In this document: positions 25,422 to 34,025 of the stretch, one piece after another
Layout: each line of letters starts with the position of its first letter
Position numbering within the stretch: position 1 is the stretch's first letter
Source: a virus
IMG/VR virus record: IMGVR_UViG_3300022891_000002
Location: 62,001 to 126,000 of that record
Length of the DNA stretch: 64,000 nucleotides
Strand: one strand, 5' to 3'
Position numbers and translations under genes: made by a program
The notes under the pieces: model-generated
Databases searched by the model: none
Told to the model about the DNA's origin: nothing
The model's input: only the letters and a program-made list of their open reading frames with translations

Positions 25422-27132
25422 GAGTTTTTAACTTAGATACTACAACTCTCATTATAAAGCTGTAATCTAAGTCTTTTATATGTTCTAACTTAAGGTTCTT
25501 AGTAGAGAAGTAATACAAGTAGAGTCTAGTAAATACTCTCTTAAACCTTCTTGTCTCTACTACATAACTATCTAACACCTTTTTTCCATTATTTACTTGA
25601 AGTTCCTTATTAGTAGATAGTGAGTTAGGTAGTTGTCTGTACGTAACTAAATACTCCTTAGTACATTTGAATGTTGCTACCTTAGCTAGTTGAATAAGGA
25701 AATCCCAATCTTCACATCCGTTATACTCAACATTAAACCTAATATTATGTTCTTCTATTACTGAAGCTTTAACAAAGATATTAGAACCACAAGTAAGGAA
25801 GTTATACTCTAATGCGTCTTCATAAACATCTCCATTACAAATCTTACTATGATTCTTAGTTATTTCCCCATCTTTATCTATTAAAACTCTAGAATATACA
25901 CAATCTATATAAGGATATTTTTTAAATGTAGCCACTGACTTTTCTACTAATGTTGAATCCCATACATCATCTGCATCACAGAAGGAGACAATATCATAAG
26001 GAAAAGGTAGACCTCTATTTCTAGCTTCTGAAACACCAAAATGGTTTTGAGTAAATACACTAATTTTATATTTACTACTCTCATCTAATGAATTAATGTA
26101 CTTATCTACTACTTCTAGACTACTATCTGTACTCCCATCATCTACTATCATTATGTATATCTTCTGATATGTCTGATTAAGTAATGAAGATAGTGTCGCT
26201 TCTATGTACCTCTCCTTGTTATAAAGCGGAACTACTATAGTAACTAAAGGACTTTTCTCTACTTCTATTATTTGTTTTTTAGTAACTAAGTCATATACAT
26301 TAGTCTTCTTACTTGACTCACTAAAATAATTACTTATGTACTTTATCTCTTCCTTATGGTCATTAACTAAACTATTTACATTACTAAGTCTCTCTTTATT
26401 AACTACATCTACTTCTTTAAATAAGTTACTATGTTGTTCTTCTTCTAATACTTGAGGTAATACTTTAGTTAGGTTACTTACTCTATTAACTAACAGACCT
26501 CGAATATCTGAATCACTTAGGTCAAGATGTAGCTCATTAACTAAGAAATTGTATAATGTAAAGTAAGCATCTTCAGTTAAACCTCTATAAGTTACGTGGA
26601 AATGGTAAGGTATAATTATGTTCTGATGATACCAACTAATTTTAACTAACTCATCTGAAATATCTTTTCCATATACGTGTCTTTTTACTAAAGAGAGATT
26701 TGGTTCATGAGTCTTAGTAATTAAATTATGATATATATTTACTAATGATTCTTCATACTTCTCACAAGCTCCTAATATATCTTCTACCTCTAATACGTCT
26801 TTAGCTCTTAATATAGATAGAACTGTAGGAACTGGCGGGCGAGTAACATAGATAACATGAATATCTCTCTTACATACCTTCCTCAGTTGCTCTATTATGT
26901 CTAAGTAATGTACGTGTTCAGGAGTTTTTTCTATTACTATCTCTTCTTGTATTGAATCAAAGATATTAGCTAAATATTCAATAAGGTCAGTAGGTGAGAA
27001 ATTAAAAGGATTAGTTAGGCATTTAGTTTCATAAAGTATTTTAGTATTTTTCAATCCACATAGGTAGCTTAGTAGAAGTGTAGTACCTGACCTTGGTGAA
27101 CCCAAAATGAATATTAGTTTCTTATTATTCAT
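25399..27132 (-). CDS. Sulfotransferase-family / GT2 glycosyltransferase fusion
   Basis: 577 residues with two domains. The N-terminal ~200 residues begin LIFILGSPRSGTTLLLSY, the 5'-phosphosulfate-binding loop (PRSGTT) of PAPS-dependent sulfotransferases, with FVxRPP-like and helical elements after it. From about residue 285 a family 2 glycosyltransferase follows: PLVTIVVPLYNKERYIEATL, then IVDDGSTD and a DADD metal-binding motif, and a GCEDWDF acceptor-site motif. This would transfer a sugar from a nucleotide-sugar and a sulfate from PAPS, for instance onto a virion or host-surface glycan. The fusion itself is unusual. Confidence 0.85.
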   Translation of the reverse strand: MNNKKLIFILGSPRSGTTLLLSYLCGLKNTKILYETKCLTNPFNFSPTDLIEYLANIFDSIQEEIVIEKTPEHVHYLDIIEQLRKVCKRDIHVIYVTRPPVPTVLSILRAKDVLEVEDILGACEKYEESLVNIYHNLITKTHEPNLSLVKRHVYGKDISDELVKISWYHQNIIIPYHFHVTYRGLTEDAYFTLYNFLVNELHLDLSDSDIRGLLVNRVSNLTKVLPQVLEEEQHSNLFKEVDVVNKERLSNVNSLVNDHKEEIKYISNYFSESSKKTNVYDLVTKKQIIEVEKSPLVTIVVPLYNKERYIEATLSSLLNQTYQKIYIMIVDDGSTDSSLEVVDKYINSLDESSKYKISVFTQNHFGVSEARNRGLPFPYDIVSFCDADDVWDSTLVEKSVATFKKYPYIDCVYSRVLIDKDGEITKNHSKICNGDVYEDALEYNFLTCGSNIFVKASVIEEHNIRFNVEYNGCEDWDFLIQLAKVATFKCTKEYLVTYRQLPNSLSTNKELQVNNGKKVLDSYVVETRRFKRVFTRLYLYYFSTKNLKLEHIKDLDYSFIMRVVVSKLKTLVKSYLL

Positions 27133-27325
27133 ATACTTTACTTAGAATTTGGTACTTACCTATTAAGACATTAACGTTACCTACACAAGTAGTTATAGAG
27201 TCACCTACTCCTATAAGCTCTTTATTAGTAACTCTTTTCTTGAGTAATGCTAGTCGTTGCTCAACTTCTTCTATTTCAGATAATAAAGTCTCTTGAACAA
27301 TACCAAACTCTTCTTGTCTTTTCAT
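27125..27325 (-). CDS. Small coiled-coil protein, 66 aa
   Basis: Mostly one coiled coil (LLSEIEEVEQRLALLKKRV). ATGA-type overlap with the upstream gene and overlap with the downstream fusion gene. Function unknown. Confidence 0.7.
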   Translation of the reverse strand: MKRQEEFGIVQETLLSEIEEVEQRLALLKKRVTNKELIGVGDSITTCVGNVNVLIGKYQILSKVYE

Positions 27326-27564
27326 AAGTAGTACCTTGTCATTGGTGAATAACCTTCTCTAGCTCTGTCACTAAACCAAAAAGTAGTTGTTAGAGAGTCA
27401 TCGTCTATCTCTTCTTCTCTGTACCAAACATACTCTACTTTATCTATATCTACTGTAGTTAACAAGAACCTCTCCTCTTCATCATTCCTTAAGTAGATAC
27501 TTCCTTCCTCAATATCTTCCTTTATATGTTCACTAACTGCATCTACAAACTCTTCTTTATCCAC
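27322..27564 (-). CDS. Acidic hypothetical protein, 80 aa
   Basis: Very acidic chain containing KEDIEEGSIYL and an aromatic strand-rich second half (VEYVWYREEEI), overlapping both neighbours. It could be a DNA-mimic-like acidic protein or a small regulator, but nothing specific is recognised. It is not a HigB toxin: no RelE-fold motif. Confidence 0.65.
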   Translation of the reverse strand: MDKEEFVDAVSEHIKEDIEEGSIYLRNDEEERFLLTTVDIDKVEYVWYREEEIDDDSLTTTFWFSDRAREGYSPMTRYYL

Positions 27565-27763
27565 ATGACCATCTGAGTAATAACCACAAATACTCTACAT
27601 CTTCTGTACCAGTAATAGATAACTCTTGATTCTTTTCCTCTCTTAGTCTTTGTAAACCAAGGTAGGTATAGATTAAAAACAACTCTTTGTTAATAAATCC
27701 CTCGACATATATATAATCTACCTTTTTGGTTATATCATCTTCTATCACATAAAAAGTATTCAT
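27557..27763 (-). CDS. Hypothetical protein, 68 aa
   Basis: Small protein beginning MNTFYVIEDDITKKVDYIYV, with a hydrophobic helix in the middle. Directly follows the HigA-like gene with a four-base overlap, the position where a toxin would be expected, but its sequence lacks HigB features. Function unknown. Confidence 0.65.
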   Translation of the reverse strand: MNTFYVIEDDITKKVDYIYVEGFINKELFLIYTYLGLQRLREEKNQELSITGTEDVEYLWLLLRWSCG

Positions 27764-28152
27764 AAGAAGTTCTTGTAATTTACACTGAAAAACTGACCTA
27801 ATGTTTTTGCTTGAGCTTTTGATATCTCTCTCTTACCATTGAGAACCTCAGATACTACCCCTTTACTACCAATAATTCCTACTAAATCTTTCTGTTTGTA
27901 ATCGTGTAAATCCATACAACCTTTTAAGAATTCAAGAGGTTCTAATTCAGGAACAGGATAATGTTCAGTTTCATACTTTTCAATCAAGATACATAGTAGT
28001 TCATAGATAGCAATTTCTTCTGAAGTTTTCTCTTTATCGAAAAAATATGGCTCTACTAATTTTACATATTTATCTAACTCTTCCTCTGACTCAATAGGCT
28101 TGATAATAATTTCAGAAAATAGTCTGATATATTCTTCTTGGTTGAAAGTCAT
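27760..28152 (-). CDS. HigA-type antitoxin/XRE regulator
   Basis: 130 residues with the characteristic order of longer HigA proteins: a helical N-terminal half (IYELLCILIEKYETEHYPVP), the linker P-x-L-E-P-L-E-F-L-K, then an XRE helix-turn-helix (QKDLVGIIGSKGVVSEVLNG-KR, about residues 85-106). Family members repress their own promoter and neutralise a HigB RNase. No toxin gene flanks it, so it may act as an orphan regulator or neutralise a host toxin. A palindrome sits in the 85-base gap before the divergent helicase gene, a likely operator. Confidence 0.82.
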   Translation of the reverse strand: MTFNQEEYIRLFSEIIIKPIESEEELDKYVKLVEPYFFDKEKTSEEIAIYELLCILIEKYETEHYPVPELEPLEFLKGCMDLHDYKQKDLVGIIGSKGVVSEVLNGKREISKAQAKTLGQFFSVNYKNFL

Positions 28153-28170
28153 GTGATTAATCTCCTCAAG

Positions 28171-28201
28171 TTTCTACTTTTTTAGAAATATAAGCTATAA
28201 T
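28171..28201 (+). promoter_or_regulatory. Putative operator/promoter of helicase gene and HigA-like gene
   Basis: A perfect 6-bp inverted repeat TTTCTA-N6-TAGAAA (28171-28188) lies in the divergent gap, followed by a consensus-like -10 TATAAT at 28196-28201 pointing toward the helicase gene. The -35 is weak. A palindrome just upstream of a HigA-type regulator gene fits autoregulation that would also control the divergent gene. Confidence 0.45.
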
Positions 28202-28237
28202 GTTAGTATGTCCAAATAAAAAAGGTGTCTCGAATTT

Positions 28238-29917
28238 ATGTACTACTCAGACAAATACTCGGAAATTCCAAACGGAATAGTTAATAAAGCAGCTACAGGT
28301 ATAGGTTTAACCAGTTTTGCCTTAGAAAATGAAGTTCCGACCGTAGTTGTTACTCCCACAGTAGCAATGATTAAAAATAAGGTTTCCCAGTATCCAAACA
28401 ATAGAAGATTAGATTCAGTAATAGGACTTTACCAAGGAGTTTCTTTAAATAGCATTAAAGACTATATAGGAAAAACTACTGTCCCAAAGATAATGGTTAC
28501 TTATGACAGTTTTTATAAAGTAGCTCCTTTAATAGATAGTAGTTACCAAATAATTGTGGATGAGTTTTCTGAACTGCTAGACGCATATAACTACAGAAAT
28601 AAAGCAATATCCAAGCTATTAATTGAAATTCAGAAATTTAATAGAGTCTCTTATGTATCAGCTACTCCAACTAAAACAGAATATTTACCTCCTCAGTTAA
28701 AAGAACTACCTTATACTACTTTAATCTGGGATGATTTAACCAAAATCAATATTGACTTATTACATAAGAAGCGTCCTATTCAAACTGTTAGAGCTTTAAT
28801 TAATAAATATAAAAGTGGTTTAGTAGAGATTAATGGAATAAAGAGTGAAGCAGGCTATTTCTTTGTTAACAGCGTTCGGATGATTAAAGAAATATGTGAG
28901 AAAGCCGAACTACTAAACTCGGAAGTAAGAATTATTTGTGCGGATACAGATAAGAATAAACGGACATTAGGAGACTATGATATCTCTACTTCTCTTGACC
29001 CAGAGACTATGTTCACGTTTATTACTTCCTGTAGTTTTAAAGGATTAGATTTCTACAGTGAACGAGGAGTAGTCTTTGTAGTATCTAATAATACTAATAC
29101 TCATACATTAGTAACTATAGACACTGACATTATCCAAATAGCAGGTAGAATAAGAAATCCAACAAATCCCTTTAGAAACTATCTATGTCATATCTTCAAT
29201 ATCAATCCTTTAAGTCTAACAAGAGAAGAGTTCGTAAGAGTAACTGAAGAAAAGATAAAGCAAAGTAATACTCTACTACAAGGATATAGTAAGCTTACTG
29301 ATGAAGAAAGAGCCTTATTTCTATCTACTCAAAACTTAGAAAACTTCTATATTTCTGTTACAGAAGACGGAGTTCCTTACTATGATGAGATGTTGTACTT
29401 ATTAGATAAACGCAGATACGAAGATATAGCCCAAGTCTATAAAGATGGTTTATCTGTCAATAGTTATTACTCCTCTCTAGATAAAGTTGATATCTTACCT
29501 TCTACTAAACTAGACATTGATTACCTAGTTAATAACTCTTTTTATTCTCTTTGCAAAACTGCTGTTGAAGGGAAAGGTGATTTAGAAGTTATCTACGAAC
29601 AATTTCCTTTAATTAAAGAGGCTATAGAAAAGCTAGGAGTAGAAAGAGTTAAATGTTTAGGATTTAATAATACTAAAATACAACATGAAATCGACGACTA
29701 CAATAAGAAAGACTCTGTTAGAACAGTTGTACTAAAAGAAATAGAAAGAGATAGGTTCTATAGTTGTAAAGATATAAAGATAGCTCTTGGATATATTTAT
29801 ACTCGCTTAGGGGTACGTGCAACTGCTAAAGCTACGGACATCTTAGAATACTGTAACGCTAAACTTTGTTGTAAAAAAATAAATGATAAATCTGTGAAAG
29901 GTTATCTTGTAGAGTAA
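28238..29917 (+). CDS. SF2 helicase-like protein with altered Walker A
   Basis: 559 residues with superfamily 2 order: motif I region AATGIGLT (about residues 18-25) lacks the Walker A lysine, an IVDEF motif II, SATP motif III and QIAGRIR motif VI near residue 305. The remaining ~240 residues are unique. The protein at 40852-42639 shares the same order, so they are paralogues. Missing Lys suggests weak or altered ATP use. Plausible jobs are DNA or RNA remodelling during replication or transcription, but a remodeller without ATPase is not excluded. A terminator-like hairpin follows the stop. Confidence 0.75.
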   Translation: MYYSDKYSEIPNGIVNKAATGIGLTSFALENEVPTVVVTPTVAMIKNKVSQYPNNRRLDSVIGLYQGVSLNSIKDYIGKTTVPKIMVTYDSFYKVAPLIDSSYQIIVDEFSELLDAYNYRNKAISKLLIEIQKFNRVSYVSATPTKTEYLPPQLKELPYTTLIWDDLTKINIDLLHKKRPIQTVRALINKYKSGLVEINGIKSEAGYFFVNSVRMIKEICEKAELLNSEVRIICADTDKNKRTLGDYDISTSLDPETMFTFITSCSFKGLDFYSERGVVFVVSNNTNTHTLVTIDTDIIQIAGRIRNPTNPFRNYLCHIFNINPLSLTREEFVRVTEEKIKQSNTLLQGYSKLTDEERALFLSTQNLENFYISVTEDGVPYYDEMLYLLDKRRYEDIAQVYKDGLSVNSYYSSLDKVDILPSTKLDIDYLVNNSFYSLCKTAVEGKGDLEVIYEQFPLIKEAIEKLGVERVKCLGFNNTKIQHEIDDYNKKDSVRTVVLKEIERDRFYSCKDIKIALGYIYTRLGVRATAKATDILEYCNAKLCCKKINDKSVKGYLVE

Positions 29918-29924
29918 GGTTACT

Positions 29925-29948
29925 GGGAGTTTTAGGACTCCCTTTCTT
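29925..29948 (+). terminator. Rho-independent terminator-like hairpin after helicase gene
   Basis: Stem GGGAGT (29925-29930) pairs with ACTCCC (29937-29942), loop TTTAGG, followed by a T-rich TTTCTTAT stretch. It lies directly downstream of the helicase-like stop and before the portal-like gene. Confidence 0.7.
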
Positions 29949-30004
29949 ATCTACTTCTTTGGTATGTTAAAGTTTACAAAGGAGAAATAAACTATCAACT
30001 AATA

Positions 30005-31309
30005 ATGAAAACAAAACTACAACCTACCAGACAATTTGAAGAACAGTTATACACAACTAATCATTCCTCTAAGATATCTAAGTTATCTGACTCTACTATT
30101 CAAGAAATTAGTTGGGAAGGTAAGTATACTGTAGATGACTTAATCCACTTCATTCACAAAGACCCAATAGCAAAAGCTTGCGTAGATGTAAAATGTTTGA
30201 GAGCTGCTAATACATTCGGTACTTATCAACATAGTAAACCAGATATTACGGACTTCATGCAAGATATGTTCGGTAATATGAGAGATACATTAAAGAAAAG
30301 TGTAGCTGAATTATCTATTGCTCCTGCTCTTGGTTTTTCTGTAGCTGAAATCAATTTCAAGATGGATAAAGAAGGATATTTAAAACTAGAAAGTATCTAT
30401 CCATTAAGTTTAGAGAGAGTCAAATTTAAGGGTTCAAAAGGATATATTGAGTGGGTTCTTTATAATGACAGACATAAATCTAACATTCATATCCCATACA
30501 AGAAAGTCATTCATGTAACCAACTCTGCTGCTACTACATTCAACGACCCATTTGGAAATGCTGAGGCTGGACTGGCTTATCCATTTTGGAAGGCTAAAGT
30601 AGCTATTTTTGGAGACATGATTATTTCTACTAGAAACTTAGCTACTGGTATTTTAGTGGGAAGAGTTGATAGTGCTGCTACTATTAATGCTACAGTGACA
30701 GATGCTTATGGTAACACTCTAATGGGAAGAGACGGTCAACCTCTTCGGAAAAATGCAGCTCAAGTAATGTATGACAAGTTAAGTAATGTAGAAAACAACA
30801 CAATTATTGTTACCGATAAAGCTAATGAGATTACCGCTCTTAATGTTCCTGATGGTAGTCAGTCATGGGATATCTCTCTTAATAGATTTGATAAACTAAT
30901 TCATAGAGCATTTGGAGTTCCTCAATTAATCTTTGAAGAAGGTAGCGGTTCAATTGGAGTAGCAACACTATCAGTAAAACAATCTACTTTACTTGATGCG
31001 AATATAGAAGTTGTAGTAAATCAAATTCAAGACCAAATCATTGAGAAAATCTGTAAACCAATAATTATTAACAACTTTGGTAAACAGAAAGATTACGGTA
31101 AATTTACTATTGATTCTTCTTCCGACCCAGGAGTAGAAATGCAGCAATTGCAAAACATATTTACTGCGGTATCAATGGGAATTCTATCAGCAGATGACCC
31201 TGTAATAAATAATAGAATTAGAGGAATACTAGGACTTCCATTACAAACTGAACAAGAGATAGAAGAAGCAAAAGCTCTGAAGCAAATAGAACAACAAAGC
31301 CAAATTTAA
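30005..31309 (+). CDS. Portal-like protein (DUF935/Mu gp29-type fold likely)
   Basis: 434 residues with the layout of siphophage/myophage portal proteins: an N-terminal helix-rich part (VDDLIHFIHKDPIAKACVDV), a long central segment, then FGVPQLIFEEGSGSIGVATL near residue 300, and a long helix (LLDANIEVVVNQIQDQIIEK). The GxGSIG-x-ATLS region is typical of DUF935/Mu gp29-type portals. Portals form the dodecameric ring that docks terminase and tail. No other head gene is recognised nearby: the gene stands alone between a helicase gene and a convergent minus block. Confidence 0.7.
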   Translation: MKTKLQPTRQFEEQLYTTNHSSKISKLSDSTIQEISWEGKYTVDDLIHFIHKDPIAKACVDVKCLRAANTFGTYQHSKPDITDFMQDMFGNMRDTLKKSVAELSIAPALGFSVAEINFKMDKEGYLKLESIYPLSLERVKFKGSKGYIEWVLYNDRHKSNIHIPYKKVIHVTNSAATTFNDPFGNAEAGLAYPFWKAKVAIFGDMIISTRNLATGILVGRVDSAATINATVTDAYGNTLMGRDGQPLRKNAAQVMYDKLSNVENNTIIVTDKANEITALNVPDGSQSWDISLNRFDKLIHRAFGVPQLIFEEGSGSIGVATLSVKQSTLLDANIEVVVNQIQDQIIEKICKPIIINNFGKQKDYGKFTIDSSSDPGVEMQQLQNIFTAVSMGILSADDPVINNRIRGILGLPLQTEQEIEEAKALKQIEQQSQI

Positions 31310-31349
31310 ACGACTAACAGGAGTTAATGCCACCAGCTATGTAGTTTTA

Positions 31350-31583
31350 TTAGTAAGGTTCACCCGGATATTTATATTCTCTTACTTGAAGAAATAAATT
31401 TTTAGCATCTTCCAAAGGTTTCTCTAATTCTTTTAACTGCTTTTCAAATTCATCTGTCTTGTCACAAAATGTTACACAATCATCGAGAGCATCTTCTAAC
31501 TTATCTAGTTCATCATATTTAGAAAATACTAAATCTAATAATAATTCAAATTGTTCCTTGGTTAAATCTAGTTCTACTTTCAT
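31350..31583 (-). CDS. Acidic helical protein, 77 aa
   Basis: Strongly acidic, two or three helices (LTKEQFELLLDLVFSKYDEL, then KQLKELEKPLEDAKNLF). Last gene of the minus-strand early block. A tiny + frame of five codons lies just beyond its end. Function unknown. Confidence 0.7.
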   Translation of the reverse strand: MKVELDLTKEQFELLLDLVFSKYDELDKLEDALDDCVTFCDKTDEFEKQLKELEKPLEDAKNLFLQVREYKYPGEPY

Positions 31584-31771
31584 TCTTCCTTTTCTTCTGG
31601 AGATTTTTCAGTATCTTTATCTTTAGGAGATAGCCGTTCCATCTCATCTAAATATCCTCTAAGTACGTGAGGGGGAAATTTGTAAGCATTAGCTATTATA
31701 TCCTCATCAGAAATATAGACGATATTCTCTGAACTATCTGAATTATTTTCTTTATTTTTATCATTTGTCAT
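31580..31771 (-). CDS. Acidic hypothetical protein, 63 aa
   Basis: Asp/Glu/Asn/Ser-rich with low-complexity ends and a central PPHVLRGYLDEMERL helix. ATGA overlap with the next gene. Probably partly disordered. Function unknown. Confidence 0.65.
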   Translation of the reverse strand: MTNDKNKENNSDSSENIVYISDEDIIANAYKFPPHVLRGYLDEMERLSPKDKDTEKSPEEKEE

Positions 31772-31776
31772 ATTAA

Positions 31777-32181
31777 TTACTCTTCTTCTACTAAAGTATA
31801 TGACTCACAACCACATTCAGGACACTCAATAGTATCTGCATCAAACATCCAATCATCATAATAATCTCCCTCCTTATCGCAGATATTACATTTAACTTGT
31901 TGACTAATATATTGAAAAGGATAAAGACCACTAATACATCTTTTATCTAACGCGTTTAACAATTCTGAAACAGTAGAAGTAGAAACATTTAGAGAATAGA
32001 GATTCTTACCTTTCTCAAAATATATGTCTACTTCAGAATGTTTACCTAATACTTCACCAAAGAAAACTGTTCTTTTATCTAGGAACTTATCTATTTCTTC
32101 CTCAGTAGCAATAAATAACCCTTCAACATCTCCCATTCTTCCGTAATCTTCTGAGAATTTCCACAATTCTAGTTGAGTCAT
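31777..32181 (-). CDS. Hypothetical protein with C-terminal zinc ribbon, 134 aa
   Basis: An N-terminal part with EGLFIATEEEIDKFLDKRTV and FFGEVLGKHSEVDIYF resembles a small phage/bacterial domain whose function I do not know. The C-terminus has CNIC (about residue 104) and CPEC (about 124), a zinc-ribbon pattern. Two other zinc-ribbon proteins occur in this window (5714, 48567). Role unknown. Confidence 0.75.
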   Translation of the reverse strand: MTQLELWKFSEDYGRMGDVEGLFIATEEEIDKFLDKRTVFFGEVLGKHSEVDIYFEKGKNLYSLNVSTSTVSELLNALDKRCISGLYPFQYISQQVKCNICDKEGDYYDDWMFDADTIECPECGCESYTLVEEE

Positions 32182-32193
32182 ATTAGTTCCTTC

Positions 32194-32445
32194 CTAATTT
32201 GCTAATGATTCTAACCAAGCTTGAACTTCATCTCTACTTATTTTTCTTAAGACTCTTTCTTTAGATTCAGGTACGTATTTTATGTACGAGACTGCATCTT
32301 TTATTGCTGCTTGTAGTTCTATTTGAAATTCTGGATTACCTCTTTCTACTTCTTCTAGTTTTCTATTAATCTCAACCTCATCATTTAGGTTAGTTACACC
32401 GATACTTAGTAAATAGTCTTCCCACTCTTTATCTTTGTTATTCAT
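32194..32445 (-). CDS. Hypothetical helical protein, 83 aa
   Basis: Small helical soluble protein, overlapping the ThyX gene start by four bases (ATGA) and likely cotranslated with it. Contains QIELQAAIKDAVSYIKYV and ends in a Trp-containing helix. No domain recognised. Confidence 0.65.
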   Translation of the reverse strand: MNNKDKEWEDYLLSIGVTNLNDEVEINRKLEEVERGNPEFQIELQAAIKDAVSYIKYVPESKERVLRKISRDEVQAWLESLAN

Positions 32446-33245
32446 GGTTTTAGCTTCTTGTAATTGTTGTTCTTAACTAACTCATAAACTCCAAATTTCT
32501 CAAGAACTAATCTATCTAGTAGATGTATATCATAAGCATCTTCAAAGTTAAACAGACACTTAGATATAATTGGACACTCCATCATGAAACAATCCCTAAT
32601 AGCTTCACATACTAATCTAGTTTCTTTTTGAGCGGTTTCATGCAGTCTTTGATTGAGAGTAGTAATCCATTCTCTTAAAGTCCCATTGAAAATAATTTTA
32701 GTAGTTGCACATTCCGGAAGTAACATTCTAGAAGTTTCGCGACTTACTCCACTAGCTAAGCACTTTTCATAAGTAGATTTAATTTGACTAAGTATACTTC
32801 TACTTTCTTCTGTAGCCTCAGCTAAAATACGATTTTTTTCTTCATCAAACCAATTATCGTCTGATTGATAGGTAATAGTAGCTAACACTTCTTCACTACT
32901 TTGTCTATTATTTTTACATTGTTTTCTAAATTCTACCTCTTCAAAACTGGCTATCTCTGCATATCTTTGACTTAATTCCTGTGGACGTAGTGACCAATGC
33001 CGTAACAACTGTCTACCTACAGCTCTACTTGTAACAATCTCAATCCCTAAGTTAGTAGTTGTAAATACACTCCAATGTCCTTCTGAAATACAATGTCTTA
33101 ATAACTTATGTGGCTCATTAAATAACTCATTAATTTCTCTACTAGAGCTGAGTCTTGCTATTCCTACAGTTATCTCATCTAAAGATTTACCTTCGTACTC
33201 TGTCCCTTTATAACCTTCTGTCTTAGTTATTAATCTTACTTGCAT
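32442..33245 (-). CDS. thyX: ThyX flavin-dependent thymidylate synthase
   Basis: 267 residues, usual length for the family. The ThyX signature appears as RHWSLRPQELSQRY at residues 82-95, with RQLL before it; the classical motif is R-H-R-x7-S, so the third residue here is Trp rather than Arg. Other conserved family segments include ITVGIARLSSS and EWITTLNQRLHETAQKETR, with the conserved Arg after it. ThyX makes dTMP from dUMP using FAD, NAD(P)H and methylenetetrahydrofolate. Together with dUTPase and ribonucleotide reductase it supplies thymidine for an AT-rich genome. Confidence 0.92.
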   Translation of the reverse strand: MQVRLITKTEGYKGTEYEGKSLDEITVGIARLSSSREINELFNEPHKLLRHCISEGHWSVFTTTNLGIEIVTSRAVGRQLLRHWSLRPQELSQRYAEIASFEEVEFRKQCKNNRQSSEEVLATITYQSDDNWFDEEKNRILAEATEESRSILSQIKSTYEKCLASGVSRETSRMLLPECATTKIIFNGTLREWITTLNQRLHETAQKETRLVCEAIRDCFMMECPIISKCLFNFEDAYDIHLLDRLVLEKFGVYELVKNNNYKKLKP

Positions 33246-33257
33246 TAGTTTAGCTCC

Positions 33258-34016
33258 TTATAGGTCATACATTCTTTCCTCTACTATTTGGTAACAATCA
33301 TCGTAATATCTAGCTTCTCTTTCATCTAGCATCGGATTATATTGATTCCAACATTCATCTTCTTTTCTTTCTCTTTCTACTTCACGTAACTCTTCTCGAT
33401 ACTCAGCTAGTTGTATTGCCCACTCTTCTAATAGCTCTCTTTTTCTTAAAGAACTGTGTCTAGGTAATTCATCATTTTCAAGGTTAACTTCATCACCGTA
33501 AAGATTTTCAAGATATTCCCATAGCAGAGGAATGAAGTATTTAGTAGAAGTCTTACTATATAACAGCTCCTTAAATCGAGGAAACTCTTTCTCATACATC
33601 TTATAGAGCTTGTCATTATTATCAATGCTAAACTCTGTATTTACTATTCTGTCAGCTAATTTAATAACTAAAGCTGCTTCATTATCTTTTATCTTAGGAG
33701 CAGTCTTTTCTAATATTTCTTTACGATTAGTTCCTTTCTCATTTGTAACTGCTAAAACTAAATCTGCTACTTTTTTACCAAATTGAATTAATAGAGTCTC
33801 ATAAGTAGTCTCTGTATCTTCAATGGAGTCATGCAGCCAACTAGCAGCTAAAATAGTTTCATCAGCAATTCCAAAATCTAGTAGAGTTAGGTATACTTCT
33901 TTTAGATGAACATAGTAGTCGAGTCTTTGAGGAGACCCGTCTTCGGAAGGTAGCTCCCCGTAGAACTGATTTCTATGAACTAATTTTGCGAATTCTTCAG
34001 CTCTTTTGACTAACAT
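33258..34016 (-). CDS. SpoT/MESH1-like HD-domain phosphohydrolase
   Basis: 252 residues; His37, the HD pair His62-Asp63, Glu66-Asp67 in LHDSIEDT and Asp122 in KLADRIVN are spaced as in the hydrolase domain of RelA/SpoT and stand-alone MESH1-type enzymes. There is no synthetase or TGS domain. Such enzymes remove the 3' pyrophosphate from (p)ppGpp; related HD enzymes hydrolyse other nucleotides, so substrate is inferred. A phage could use it to block host stringent signalling or recycle nucleotides. The C-terminal ~90 residues are acidic and have no recognised domain. Confidence 0.75.
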   Translation of the reverse strand: MLVKRAEEFAKLVHRNQFYGELPSEDGSPQRLDYYVHLKEVYLTLLDFGIADETILAASWLHDSIEDTETTYETLLIQFGKKVADLVLAVTNEKGTNRKEILEKTAPKIKDNEAALVIKLADRIVNTEFSIDNNDKLYKMYEKEFPRFKELLYSKTSTKYFIPLLWEYLENLYGDEVNLENDELPRHSSLRKRELLEEWAIQLAEYREELREVERERKEDECWNQYNPMLDEREARYYDDCYQIVEERMYDL

Positions 34017-34025
34017 AATTCCTCT

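Noticed and set aside
27322-27763. Small genes after HigA as HigB toxin
   Set aside because: Neither has RelE/HigB-type basic and catalytic residues; both are acidic or neutral.
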